From: Colwellia sp.
GTDB lineage: Bacteria > Pseudomonadota > Gammaproteobacteria > Enterobacterales > Alteromonadaceae
Assembly (NCBI GenBank): GCA_013215295.1
Contig: JABSOZ010000008.1
Location: forward strand, 1-64,000
Length of the DNA stretch: 64,000 nt
Reading direction: 5' to 3'
Below the pieces are notes generated by a model that was not told where the DNA came from, made no database searches, and saw nothing but the letters and a program-made list of their open reading frames with translations. Below are positions 1-8,921 of this stretch, one piece after another. Positions within the stretch are counted from its first letter, which is position 1; each line of letters opens with the position of its first letter. A program made the position numbers and the translations under genes.

Positions 1-61
1 AGTGTAGATCGAGGAAAAAATAAAGTAGAAGTGTATTAATGCTTTAACTGCTTTATTTTAC

Positions 62-162
62 CTTGTTCCCATACGCAGATATTAATCTGATCAGGTTCTA
101 CGGATCCCGCTTTCGCGATCTCAGCTTTAATTATTTTTAAAATAACCAAAGCACTCCGACAA
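62..162 (-). promoter_or_regulatory. TPP riboswitch (THI box), reading leftward
   Basis: Read on the minus strand this stretch has the conserved pieces of the thiamine pyrophosphate riboswitch in order: GTCGGAGTGC at 160-151, CTGAGA at 124-119, then GAACCTGATCAG and TAATATCTGCGTATGGGAA down to about 65. These match the P2/J2-4 and P4/P5 signature of the THI element (CTGAGA ... GAACCTGATCTGG ... GCGTAGGGAA). It should control a thiamine biosynthesis or thiamine/TonB transport gene starting to the left of base 1. The remaining 60 bases hold no start codon context I can assign. Bases 163-351, between the riboswitch and the divergent peptidase gene, are AT-rich and must carry both promoters; I see nothing else there. 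Confidence 0.9.
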
Positions 163-351
163 GTAAGTAGGGTAATACTAACGTATTACTTTAAAAACAC
201 GCAATATTAATTGTTCGTTTGGTTATAATAAATTTATCAACTAGCTCGGCTAGACGCATAATAAAGGTGTCTCATTAAGGTTCACAATAGACACTACACA
301 ATGTTAGTATATTGTATACATAAAATATAAGCAGTTATTAGGATCAAAATA

Positions 352-2028
352 ATGATAATAAAAAGTATCCATGCCCTCCTCATCGCATCACTTTGCACTG
401 TCGCTGTTAGTGCGAGTGTTTCTGCGAGTAATTGGCAGCAACAAAGTGGCCAGATCACTCATCAAGAAGTACTACGTGGCACGATAACGCCTGAAAGAAA
501 ATGGTGGGACTTAACGCATTATCATCTTGATATTAAAGTTGATACCGCAACTAAAATATTTTCCGGCACAAATACCATGACATATCAGGTATTAGCTAAA
601 GGCGAGCGATTACAAATAGAACTACAAGCGCCGATGAAACTTGAGAAAGTGCTACAAAATGGCCAAGCACTTAATGTTGAACAAGACGGCTACTCTTATT
701 TTATTACGCCAGCAACTGAACAAAAAATAGGATCTGAGCAAAAAATTACCATGCACTTTTCCGGACAGCCAGTCACTGCTAAGCGTGCACCATGGGATGG
801 CGGCATTACTTGGAAAAAAGACAGTAATGGCCTCGACTTTATCGCGACATCGAATCAAGGTATTGGCTCGAGTATTTGGTGGCCCAATAAAGATCACCCG
901 AGCGACGAACCCAATAATGGCGTTTTAATCAGTGTTGAAGTACCTGAGCATTTAATGGATGTTTCTAATGGTCGCTTAATCAAAACAGATCACAACAAAG
1001 CAGATAAAACAAAAACCTACCATTGGCAAGTGGTTAACCCAATAAATAACTACGGTATAAACCTTAATATCGGCGACTATGTACATTTTGGTGAAAAGCA
1101 TCAAGGTGAAAAAGGTCAACTTGATATGGATTACTATGTATTACGCGAGAATTTAACCAAAGCTAAAAAACAATTTAAAGAAGCTAAACGCACCATTGAA
1201 GCCTTTGAGCATTGGTTTGGTCCTTACCCCTTTTATGAAGACAGCTATAAATTAGTTGAAGCCCCCTATTTAGGTATGGAACACCAAAGTTCAGTGACTT
1301 ATGGGAATGGCTATCAAAATGGTTATTTAGGTCGTGATAGAAGTAGCGCTGGCCCAGGGTTATTATTCGACTTTATCATTGTCCACGAATCTGGCCATGA
1401 GTGGTTCGCTAATAATATTACCAATAAAGACGTCGCGGATATGTGGATCCATGAAAGCTTTACTAACTATTCAGAAAGCTTATTTTTGGAATATCATTTC
1501 ACCAAAGAGCAAGCCTTTGAGTATATTCGTGGCCAGCGGATGAACATCCAAAATAAGTCGCCTATTATCGGTGAATATAATGCTAACCGTGGCGGCTCTG
1601 GTGACATGTACGACAAAGGTGGCAATATGTTGCACACCATTCGCCAGGTTATTAATGACGATAAAAAATGGCGTGAAATACTGCGTGGTTTAGGTAAAGC
1701 TTTTTATCATCAAACAGTAACTACCCAAGATATTGAAAATTATATCAGCTCACAGTCTGGCATAGATTTCAGCAAGGTATTCGACCAATATTTACGTGAT
1801 ATTCGCATTCCAAGTTTTGAATACTTTGTTAAAGATAAAGTAATGAAAATTCGTTGGGGTAATGTGATTGAAGGTTTCAATATGCCAGTACGGGTATCTA
1901 TTGCCGGTAAGGTGCAATGGTTGTCGCCAACCACAAGCTGGACTTCTGTTGAAATAGAACAGGAAAATCCAAGTGTCAAAGTTGATGCTAATTTTTATAT
2001 TTCTACACTTAATGTGCTTGGACATTAG
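352..2028 (+). CDS. Secreted M1-family metallopeptidase
   Basis: A 558-residue zinc metallopeptidase. The N-terminal ~25 residues form a signal peptide (hydrophobic run, then SASVSAS), so it is exported. The zinc site is visible: HESGH at residues 345-349 and the third ligand E368 in WIHESF, exactly the HExxH-x18-E spacing of family M1. The substrate-binding GAMEN motif is replaced by LGMEH around 308-311, as in divergent M1 members. The protein is much shorter than PepN or ERAP-type enzymes (about 850-900 residues) and lacks the long C-terminal helical domain, so it probably acts on short peptides in the periplasm or outside the cell. Start: ATG at 352 with AGGA at about 340. It is transcribed divergently from the TPP riboswitch and followed by a good terminator. 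Family is certain; substrate is unknown. Confidence 0.9.
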   Translation: MIIKSIHALLIASLCTVAVSASVSASNWQQQSGQITHQEVLRGTITPERKWWDLTHYHLDIKVDTATKIFSGTNTMTYQVLAKGERLQIELQAPMKLEKVLQNGQALNVEQDGYSYFITPATEQKIGSEQKITMHFSGQPVTAKRAPWDGGITWKKDSNGLDFIATSNQGIGSSIWWPNKDHPSDEPNNGVLISVEVPEHLMDVSNGRLIKTDHNKADKTKTYHWQVVNPINNYGINLNIGDYVHFGEKHQGEKGQLDMDYYVLRENLTKAKKQFKEAKRTIEAFEHWFGPYPFYEDSYKLVEAPYLGMEHQSSVTYGNGYQNGYLGRDRSSAGPGLLFDFIIVHESGHEWFANNITNKDVADMWIHESFTNYSESLFLEYHFTKEQAFEYIRGQRMNIQNKSPIIGEYNANRGGSGDMYDKGGNMLHTIRQVINDDKKWREILRGLGKAFYHQTVTTQDIENYISSQSGIDFSKVFDQYLRDIRIPSFEYFVKDKVMKIRWGNVIEGFNMPVRVSIAGKVQWLSPTTSWTSVEIEQENPSVKVDANFYISTLNVLGH

Positions 2029-2056
2029 TTATATAATTTAAAGGCTTATTACTGAA

Positions 2057-2085
2057 AAGGAGAGCGATGGGCTCTCCTTGTTTTT
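2057..2085 (+). terminator. Rho-independent terminator after the M1 peptidase
   Basis: A perfect 9-bp stem, AAGGAGAGC (2057-2065) with GCTCTCCTT (2071-2079), has a 5-base loop and is followed by GTTTTT. It lies between the M1 peptidase gene and the convergent beta-barrel gene. Confidence 0.85.
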
Positions 2086-2106
2086 GAATAGCTAAATAAC
2101 CTTCAA

Positions 2107-2628
2107 TTAAAATGCGTATTTAAAACCAACAGAAAGTAAGTCAGTATCATCATATTTTTCAAATGAGGCTTCTAAGCTGATGTTCTTATTAATGTTATAG
2201 CCAAGGCCAGCGCCAATACCAAGCTCCCATATCTTACCAGGATCTCTTAGGCCACTGTAGTCTAATTTTCCCGTGAAATTTGAGAAAGAAGGTCTTACAT
2301 AAGCATATGCACCGTTACTGAAATCGTATTGAGCGCGAATAGATATAGAAATAAAAGTCTCTAATTCAACGATAGTATCTTTATTATATGCATAGACTGA
2401 TTCCTCATTCATACCCCTATAAACACGCACCTCAGGCATGATAAAGTAATTTCCCTCTGAATTTTCCAAGTTATAGGCAACTGAGATATAGATAAGATTG
2501 AATGAGATATCGTTATCATCAAAGCTTTTAGATAAACTACCGAAGCCTGCACCAACTTCCCCTTCAGCAGAAGCGGTTAAAGAAAGAGACAACAAGGTGA
2601 GGGCAATAATTGTATTTTTAAGCATCAT
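2107..2628 (-). CDS. Outer-membrane beta-barrel protein, paralogue 1
   Basis: A 173-residue secreted protein with a signal peptide (cut after LSLTASA), alternating polar/hydrophobic strands rich in Y, F and G, and a C-terminal Phe (KYAF). These are the marks of a small eight-strand outer-membrane barrel (OmpA/OmpX-like fold). It closely resembles the gene at 4522-5052: the signal peptides share TLLSLSLTASAEG and the bodies align throughout. The frame is open upstream to 2655. I choose the ATG at 2628 because the paralogue starts at the same MM and both have the same upstream bases with AAGGAT about 7 bases before it. The function is unknown; a membrane-integrity or adhesion role is only inference from the fold. 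Confidence 0.8.
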   Translation of the reverse strand: MMLKNTIIALTLLSLSLTASAEGEVGAGFGSLSKSFDDNDISFNLIYISVAYNLENSEGNYFIMPEVRVYRGMNEESVYAYNKDTIVELETFISISIRAQYDFSNGAYAYVRPSFSNFTGKLDYSGLRDPGKIWELGIGAGLGYNINKNISLEASFEKYDDTDLLSVGFKYAF

Positions 2629-2706
2629 AAATCCTTTATTTGTTTGAGTTAACATTAAGCTTAACGATGTTACATTAATGTTGAATTTAGGTTAAGTCAA
2701 GTCAAG

Positions 2707-2906
2707 GTGTGGCTTGATGACGAGTTCACTAAGGCTATAGCACACAAAATGAAATTGCTTGATAAGCCTCTGTATACCTACAAGAAGAAGTAGAACAAGA
2801 AATTGAAATCGAGCTTTCAGGCCTAAACATGACAAGCTTTGAAGACTTTGATGGAACAACAAATCTTCAAGTTAAAGGAGGGGTGTTCATAACGAATATA
2901 CTATGA
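2707..2906 (+). pseudogene. Possible broken gene remnant
   Basis: Two overlapping open frames read as plausible protein but neither has a credible start. The frame at 2707-2793 gives VWLDDEFTKAIAHKMKLLDK and then a stop. The +1-shifted frame at 2766-2906 gives LQEEVEQEIEIELSGLNM and then SFEDFDGTTNLQVKGG before a stop. Together they look like one coding region interrupted by a frameshift, next to an insertion sequence. I do not recognise the family. The rest of the 2629-3053 gap holds only short inverted repeats (for example GGCATCCATGCC near 2980). Confidence 0.3.
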
Positions 2907-3067
2907 TGGGCCATTTCTTATTGCTAAAAAAGCTAACACAGAGAATAGACAAAACATGCTTTTTCTTGACCGTTCTTAGGCATCCATGCCTTCACTCCAT
3001 TAGTGCTTCCTTCACGTCATTTATGTTCCTTACAAATCATAAGTACCTACATATATGAACCCACCCC

Positions 3068-3346
3068 GTTTGCAAGATATTTGATCGTAGTGTGAGAGGA
3101 AAATCATTGCTCTCATATATCCGGCCTGTTTATGGAAGATTTCACTTCCTGGCCCCGATGGTTATTTGCGCTCATCCTCCTCATCATCCATACGGCTTAT
3201 TAAGAGCCGATGCAGGTAGCAGGTTTTGAATGAGCCGGTCTGACCTATCTCACCATCCGATCTTTTATCTTTTGCAACTGAAGTAAAGGGTTTTACACTT
3301 ACCTAATAAGCACTAGTGCTTTTCACTAATACCATTAAATTTATTT
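3068..3346 (-). ncRNA. Candidate IS1111 guide (seek/bridge) RNA region
   Basis: About 280 bases between the transposase stop and the left inverted repeat contain no open frame. On the minus strand the stretch has several short complementary segments, such as GGTCAGACCGGCTC and GGGGCCAGGAAGTGAAATCTTCC. It is GC-richer than the neighbouring intergenic DNA. In IS1111-group elements this position encodes the structured RNA that directs insertion. Ends and fold are not determined here; the call rests on position and family knowledge. Confidence 0.45.
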
Positions 3347-4363
3347 TTATATCACTGGACGATACGTTTCACCTTTAGCCATTATGACCCATGCCATTCT
3401 AGCAAGCTTATTGGCGACTGCTACACAGGCTTTATTTTGTCCTCTACGTTTAAGTAGTGCCTGAGCCCAAAGGCTGAAACGGTCATTCTTCTTTTCTGAA
3501 TGCCTTAATACAGCTCTAGCGCCATGTATCAATAACGTCCTCAGATAGCTATTCCCTCGTTTACTTATGCCAAGTAATGTAGGCTTTCCACCTGTTGAAT
3601 ATTGCCTTGGAACTAAACCTATCCATGCGGAAAAGTGACGCCCATTCACAAAGTCTTTTCCATCGCCAGCTGCCGCATAAAGTGCACTAGATGTAATAGC
3701 ACCAATACCTAAAACCCCACCTAAACGAACGCATACGTCATTACTTTTATTCGTTATATTTATCTTCTTATCACAATTTTTAATAAGAACATCCATCGTG
3801 CAAAGCTCATCAAGTAATTCGTTAAATAATTCTCTCGATAGTACGGTTAACCCATTTTCTGCATCTTCAATAATGAAAGGGAGCCCCTTCCTTACAGCCG
3901 TTACGCCTTTATTGACCACAACTCCATATTCAGCCAAGAGGCCACGTATTTGATTTACTAAAGCGGTACGCTCTTTTTTAATGCGTTCACGTTGACGATG
4001 AAAATTCTGTAAATCTTGCTGCTCTACTGACTTTATAGGGACAAATCTCATACTAGAACGTTGTGATGCTTCTGCTATCCCTTGAGCATCGTTGTAGTCG
4101 TTTTTGTTACCTTTTACAAAAGGCTTCACATATTGTGGCGCAATTAGTTTAACCTGATGACCATGTTTAATAAGCTCTCTTGCCCAATAGTTAGCTCCTC
4201 CACAGGCTTCCATGACGACTATACTTGGCTGTAATTTGGCAAAATAAGTGAGTAGCTGTTTTCGTTTTAATTGCTTCTTTTTAAGTAGTCGCCCCGTATG
4301 ATTAATTTCGTACGAATGAAAAAGAGATTTTGCTATATCAAGTCCAATTGTTGTAATCTTCAT
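3347..4363 (-). CDS. IS110-family transposase (IS1111 group)
   Basis: A 338-residue transposase with an N-terminal RuvC-like DEDD nuclease domain and a C-terminal transposase_20 domain. Counting from the GTG at 4372, visible acidic residues are D12 in GLDIAK, E55 in VVMEACGG and D92/D95 in GNKNDYNDA. The C-terminal half has GIGAITSS and the conserved Ser region RQYSTGGKPTLLGISKRG. The length is typical. I prefer the ATG at 4363 to the GTG at 4372 because GGAG sits 8 bases before the ATG. The gene appears intact, so the element may still be active. The enzyme moves the element with the help of a guide RNA, probably encoded just downstream. Confidence 0.92.
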   Translation of the reverse strand: MKITTIGLDIAKSLFHSYEINHTGRLLKKKQLKRKQLLTYFAKLQPSIVVMEACGGANYWARELIKHGHQVKLIAPQYVKPFVKGNKNDYNDAQGIAEASQRSSMRFVPIKSVEQQDLQNFHRQRERIKKERTALVNQIRGLLAEYGVVVNKGVTAVRKGLPFIIEDAENGLTVLSRELFNELLDELCTMDVLIKNCDKKINITNKSNDVCVRLGGVLGIGAITSSALYAAAGDGKDFVNGRHFSAWIGLVPRQYSTGGKPTLLGISKRGNSYLRTLLIHGARAVLRHSEKKNDRFSLWAQALLKRRGQNKACVAVANKLARMAWVIMAKGETYRPVI

Positions 4364-4454
4364 ATTATCCACTCCGCTTCTATTAAATGGTATCTATACA
4401 ATTCCATTTTGGCCCATTACGAGGCCGTTAGGAAGTGGAGTGGGTTCATACCAT

Positions 4455-4488
4455 TATCCATGTAGGTAATAACGCAGTGCCATGGATA
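4455..4488. repeat. Inverted repeat flanking the IS
   Basis: TATCCATG at 4455-4462 and CATGGATA at 4481-4488 form a perfect 8-bp stem with an 18-base loop just outside the right end of the IS. The loop starts TAGGTA. The complementary TACCTACAT lies just outside the left IS end (3044-3052) and pairs with ATGTAGGTA at 4460-4468. This suggests the IS entered a pre-existing palindromic intergenic repeat. Confidence 0.5.
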
Positions 4489-4521
4489 GCAATGAGCGTA
4501 TATGTTCTAAAGATGCTTCAT

Positions 4522-5052
4522 TTAAAAATTATATTTCAAGGCAACTGAAACAAAATCAAATTCGTCATATTTCTCGTAAGAGGCTTCGACACCGATATTT
4601 TTATTGAGGTTATAACCAAGACCAGCGCCTTTACCAAACTCCCATAAATTTTCAGGATCTACTCGACCATTGTAGCTTATTTTCCCTCTTAAATTAGAAT
4701 AAGAAGGCATTACATAAACATATGCGCCGTTACTGAACTCGTATTGAGCGCGAATAGATAAAGCAATAAAACCATCTATTTCAATGGGAACATCTCTTCC
4801 ATATGCTTTGACTGAATCTTCACTAACACCGCTAGCAAAACGAAGCTCAGGCATGATGAAGTAATTTTTTTCTAAATCTTCAAAATTATAAGCAACTGAG
4901 GCATAGATAAAATTTAATGAAATATCTTGGTCATCAAATTCAGCAAAGCTCTTAGATAATTTACCGAAACCAGCACCAAATTTCCCTTCAGCAGAAGCGG
5001 TTAAAGAAAGAGATAACAAGGTGAGGGCAAGCGCTGTTTTTTTAAACATCAT
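4522..5052 (-). CDS. Outer-membrane beta-barrel protein, paralogue 2
   Basis: A 176-residue paralogue of the protein at 2107-2628, with a signal peptide ending LSLTASA, Tyr/Phe-rich alternating strands and a C-terminal Phe (KYNF). The motifs GAGFGKLSKSF, YFIMPELR and SIRAQYEFSNGAYVYV have direct counterparts in the first copy. The start is ATG 5052, with AAGGAT a few bases upstream. The pair arose by tandem duplication and was then separated by the IS1111-type element. Neither copy is broken. The two differ mainly in the acidic loop residues, which in a barrel would face outward. Function is unknown. Confidence 0.82.
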   Translation of the reverse strand: MMFKKTALALTLLSLSLTASAEGKFGAGFGKLSKSFAEFDDQDISLNFIYASVAYNFEDLEKNYFIMPELRFASGVSEDSVKAYGRDVPIEIDGFIALSIRAQYEFSNGAYVYVMPSYSNLRGKISYNGRVDPENLWEFGKGAGLGYNLNKNIGVEASYEKYDEFDFVSVALKYNF

Positions 5053-5200
5053 AAATCCTTTATTTCTATTTTAGTTAATTTTTGGTTAAATAAGTGTAAA
5101 ATTTTGCGATAGACTCTAACACCAAGATATTGTCGATTCAATAATTTAAAAAATATTAAACAAGCTTGGAAATTAATAATATTCGTGGCAGTATTTAACG

Positions 5201-6142
5201 ATGAGCACCTATTTTTCTATCTCTGCTAAGTATTCTTTAATGCAATGGGCATCAATTTTATTGTTGGTGTTATACTTGCCCGTTGCTAAAAGTCAGGGGA
5301 TTGAAAATCAGAGTTTGGAAAAAATCTGTCAAATTTCCCCTGCAGATTGTCTTGAAAAGACGAATATTGAATTAAAAAGTGCCAAAGAGAAAAGCCGCAT
5401 TTGGTTTAGCTTAATGCAGTATAAATTAACATCACTATTCCTTTTACAGCATGTCGAAGAGCTAAACGAAGTAACTAAACGTTGGATACATGATGAAGAC
5501 TTACCGGTGCCCTTCCAAGTTACGCTTTATATGTATTATGCAAAATATTGTCTTTTTTATGGTGACCAGCAAGAAGGAAAAAAATATATATACAAAGCAA
5601 AAAAACAGCTAGCGCTGATGAATGGCGTTTATCCATCACCTATTAAGTTAATTGAAATAGCTAATTTACAATTATATATCGGCGAATTTTCTGAAGCGTA
5701 TGCGTCGCTAAATGCCTTAAAAACAAAATATAAAAACAGTCAGAATCCGCACTTTATGATGGAACTTCACGGTCACCTAGGGCATGTTGCTAGAAAGCTT
5801 GGCTATTTTGATGAAGAAATAGTTCATTGGAACGCAACTGTGCCATGGAGCTATAAATATGGTAATGAACAACAAATAGCGGCGGTACTTTTTAATCTAG
5901 CACAAGCGCAGAATCTTAAAAAACAATACACATCAGCTGAAAAAAACTACCTAAAAACCATCATTCATGCCGAAAATGCTAAGGATGTAATTAAAGCTTC
6001 TCACGCAAGGTTATATCTTGCAGAAATAAAATTAATGAAGGGTGATAAGCAGCAAGCACACGCTTTATATTTGATGATTAATGAAAAAATATTAGAACAA
6101 CCTCATTTAGATAAATACATAGCATTGAAAAAGCAGTTATAA
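5201..6142 (+). CDS. TPR-like secreted or membrane-anchored protein
   Basis: A 313-residue protein with an N-terminal hydrophobic segment (about residues 10-30, WASILLLVLYLPVAKS) that is either a signal peptide or an anchor. The rest is helical with tetratricopeptide-like pairs, for example ALFNLAQAQNLKKQYTSAEK followed by YLKTIIHAENAKD, and further pairs near residues 110-230. Such regions resemble the periplasmic sensor part of some diguanylate cyclases, but there is no catalytic domain. It lies 60 bases upstream of frmA in the same direction. The gap contains the hairpin CGATGC-AAAA-GCATCG (6166-6181), so co-transcription is uncertain. I cannot assign a specific function; protein-protein interaction in the periplasm is the likely role. 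Confidence 0.6.
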   Translation: MSTYFSISAKYSLMQWASILLLVLYLPVAKSQGIENQSLEKICQISPADCLEKTNIELKSAKEKSRIWFSLMQYKLTSLFLLQHVEELNEVTKRWIHDEDLPVPFQVTLYMYYAKYCLFYGDQQEGKKYIYKAKKQLALMNGVYPSPIKLIEIANLQLYIGEFSEAYASLNALKTKYKNSQNPHFMMELHGHLGHVARKLGYFDEEIVHWNATVPWSYKYGNEQQIAAVLFNLAQAQNLKKQYTSAEKNYLKTIIHAENAKDVIKASHARLYLAEIKLMKGDKQQAHALYLMINEKILEQPHLDKYIALKKQL

Positions 6143-7351
<1,209 letters not shown>

Positions 7352-7373
7352 AAACCAAAATAGCAGAAACAAT

Positions 7374-8219
7374 ATGATAGAAGAAATTAGCAGTAATAAA
7401 ATGTTTGGTGGCGTGCAAAAACATTTTCAACATATGTCTGAGAGTGTAAAGTGTAAAATGCGTTTCGCTATTTATCTGCCTAAATGTGCGGATAAAAACT
7501 CGCCTGTGCCCGTCTTGTATTGGTTGTCAGGTCTTACTTGTACCGATGAAAATTTTGTGCAAAAAGCAGGAGCACAACGAATAGCGGAAGCATTAGGTAT
7601 AGCGATTGTTTGTCCTGATACTAGCCCTCGTGGTAATGATGTTGCCGATGATGAAAACCAATCTTATGATTTAGGTTTAGGTGCGGGTTTTTATATCAAC
7701 GCTACAGAGAAACCATGGTCTGATCATTATAAAATGTATGATTACATTGTGGATGAACTACCTAAACTCATCGAAGATAATTTCCCAGTATCAAATAAAA
7801 AATCAATCAGTGGTCACTCAATGGGAGGACATGGAGCATTAACTATTGCGCTGAAGAACCCTGATAAATACTGTTCAGTGTCTGCATTTAGTCCTATTGC
7901 AAATCCAGTAAATTGCGCATGGGGACAAAAAGCGTTTAATGCTTATCTGGGCAGTGATGAACAATTATGGCAGCAGCACGATGCAAGTATATTGATGGAA
8001 GCAAGCAACCAACATGTACCGGCGTTAGTTGAGCAAGGTTTAGCAGATAACTTTCTAGAAGAACAACTTAAACCTGAGTCATTGATTTTGGCCGCGTCGA
8101 ACAATAATTATCCACTGCTGCTTAATCAACATGAGGGTTATGATCACAGCTACTTTTTTATTGCGAGCTTTATTGAAAGTCACTTACATTTTCATGCAAA
8201 ACATTTAGGAAAATCTTAA
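7374..8219 (+). CDS. fghA: S-formylglutathione hydrolase
   Basis: A 281-residue alpha/beta-hydrolase of the esterase D family. It hydrolyses S-formylglutathione to formate and glutathione, the second step after FrmA. The nucleophile is Ser149 in GHSMGGHGA; other family marks are YWLSGLTCTDENF, CPDTSPRG and the C-terminal histidine in GYDHSYFFI. The frame is open from 7338, which would overlap frmA. I use the ATG at 7374 because the family sequence starts about there (MIEEISSNKMFGG). The gap to frmA is 22 bases. The stop TAA shares its last A with the ATG of the next gene, so the three genes are probably one transcript. Confidence 0.94.
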   Translation: MIEEISSNKMFGGVQKHFQHMSESVKCKMRFAIYLPKCADKNSPVPVLYWLSGLTCTDENFVQKAGAQRIAEALGIAIVCPDTSPRGNDVADDENQSYDLGLGAGFYINATEKPWSDHYKMYDYIVDELPKLIEDNFPVSNKKSISGHSMGGHGALTIALKNPDKYCSVSAFSPIANPVNCAWGQKAFNAYLGSDEQLWQQHDASILMEASNQHVPALVEQGLADNFLEEQLKPESLILAASNNNYPLLLNQHEGYDHSYFFIASFIESHLHFHAKHLGKS

Positions 8220-8791
8220 TGATCACTGTTTTATCTCCTGAACTATTCAAGACTATTCCATGGAAAAACGGAAAAGGTGAAACCATTGAATTAGCCATAA
8301 ATCATGGTGGAAATTTAGACGATTTCATTTGGCGCTTAAGTATGGCAAGTGTTGTTGAAGATGGTGTGTTTTCAGATTTCTCAGGTTATCAGCGTAATCT
8401 TATTCTTATTGAAGGTAATGGTCTTAATTTACAGCACGATGACAGCAAGATTGACAAGTTGAGTCGCATACTCGATGTGGCGAATTTTGATGGTGGTTGT
8501 CGAACGGTAGGAAATTTAACTGCCGGAGAAATTACTGACTTTAATGTTATTACCCATAAAGAAAAGTGTTCTGTGGTAGTTGAAACTTTTATTGAACAGC
8601 AAACGATTGAACTTAATACGGCAGACTTATGTTTTATATACAGTTTGTCGGGTGCATTTCAGTTAACGTCTTTTCAAAACCAGCAGATAATAAAAGCTGA
8701 ACATTTGTTAAAAGTTAACTCGCTTAAAATAGGAGACATGACGGTTACCGGTCAAAAACTGATTGTGGTTTATTTAACGTTAAATAAGTAG
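8219..8791 (+). CDS. HutD/Ves family protein
   Basis: A 190-residue protein of the HutD/Ves cupin family. The family signature is clear: IPWKNGKGETIELA at the N terminus, then FIWRLSMASV, DGVFSDFSGYQRNLILIEGNG and a late TDFNVI. Members are small bicupins of uncertain function. HutD occurs with histidine-utilisation genes and Ves in E. coli with cold or environmental stress; neither has an established activity. It is translationally coupled to fghA (stop and start share one base), which points to a role linked to formaldehyde or glutathione metabolism in this organism, but that is inference from position. A 12-bp terminator hairpin follows. Confidence 0.85.
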   Translation: MITVLSPELFKTIPWKNGKGETIELAINHGGNLDDFIWRLSMASVVEDGVFSDFSGYQRNLILIEGNGLNLQHDDSKIDKLSRILDVANFDGGCRTVGNLTAGEITDFNVITHKEKCSVVVETFIEQQTIELNTADLCFIYSLSGAFQLTSFQNQQIIKAEHLLKVNSLKIGDMTVTGQKLIVVYLTLNK

Positions 8792-8814
8792 AGCAAATCA
8801 CCTACAACAGGAGT

Positions 8815-8866
8815 TTATCGCTGAAAAGAGTCATTTAAACTTTTATTTCAGCGATAACATTTTATC
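8815..8866 (+). terminator. Terminator of the frmA-fghA-hutD unit
   Basis: A perfect 12-bp stem, TTATCGCTGAAA (8815-8826) with TTTCAGCGATAA (8846-8857), is followed by CATTTTATC. The U-tract is modest, but the stem lies squarely after the last gene of the unit. Confidence 0.65.
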
Positions 8867-8921
8867 TGTTTTACAGTGTGGGTAACTTTACTTAATAAAG
8901 CTCTATACACAGGACGATAAA

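Larger units (their letters stand above)
3054..4450 (-). mobile_element. IS110-family insertion sequence, IS1111 group
   Basis: The element is bounded by imperfect inverted repeats that match 13 of 14 bases: TATGAACCCACCCC at 3054-3067 and, reverse-complemented, TATGAACCCACTCC at 4437-4450. Between them lie one transposase gene and about 280 bases of non-coding DNA after its 3' end. Subterminal inverted repeats and a long non-coding stretch downstream of the transposase are the hallmarks of the IS1111 group; classic IS110 elements lack inverted repeats and carry the non-coding stretch upstream. The true tips probably lie a few bases outside the repeats. I see no target duplication, as expected for this family. 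It sits between two paralogous outer-membrane genes. Confidence 0.8.
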
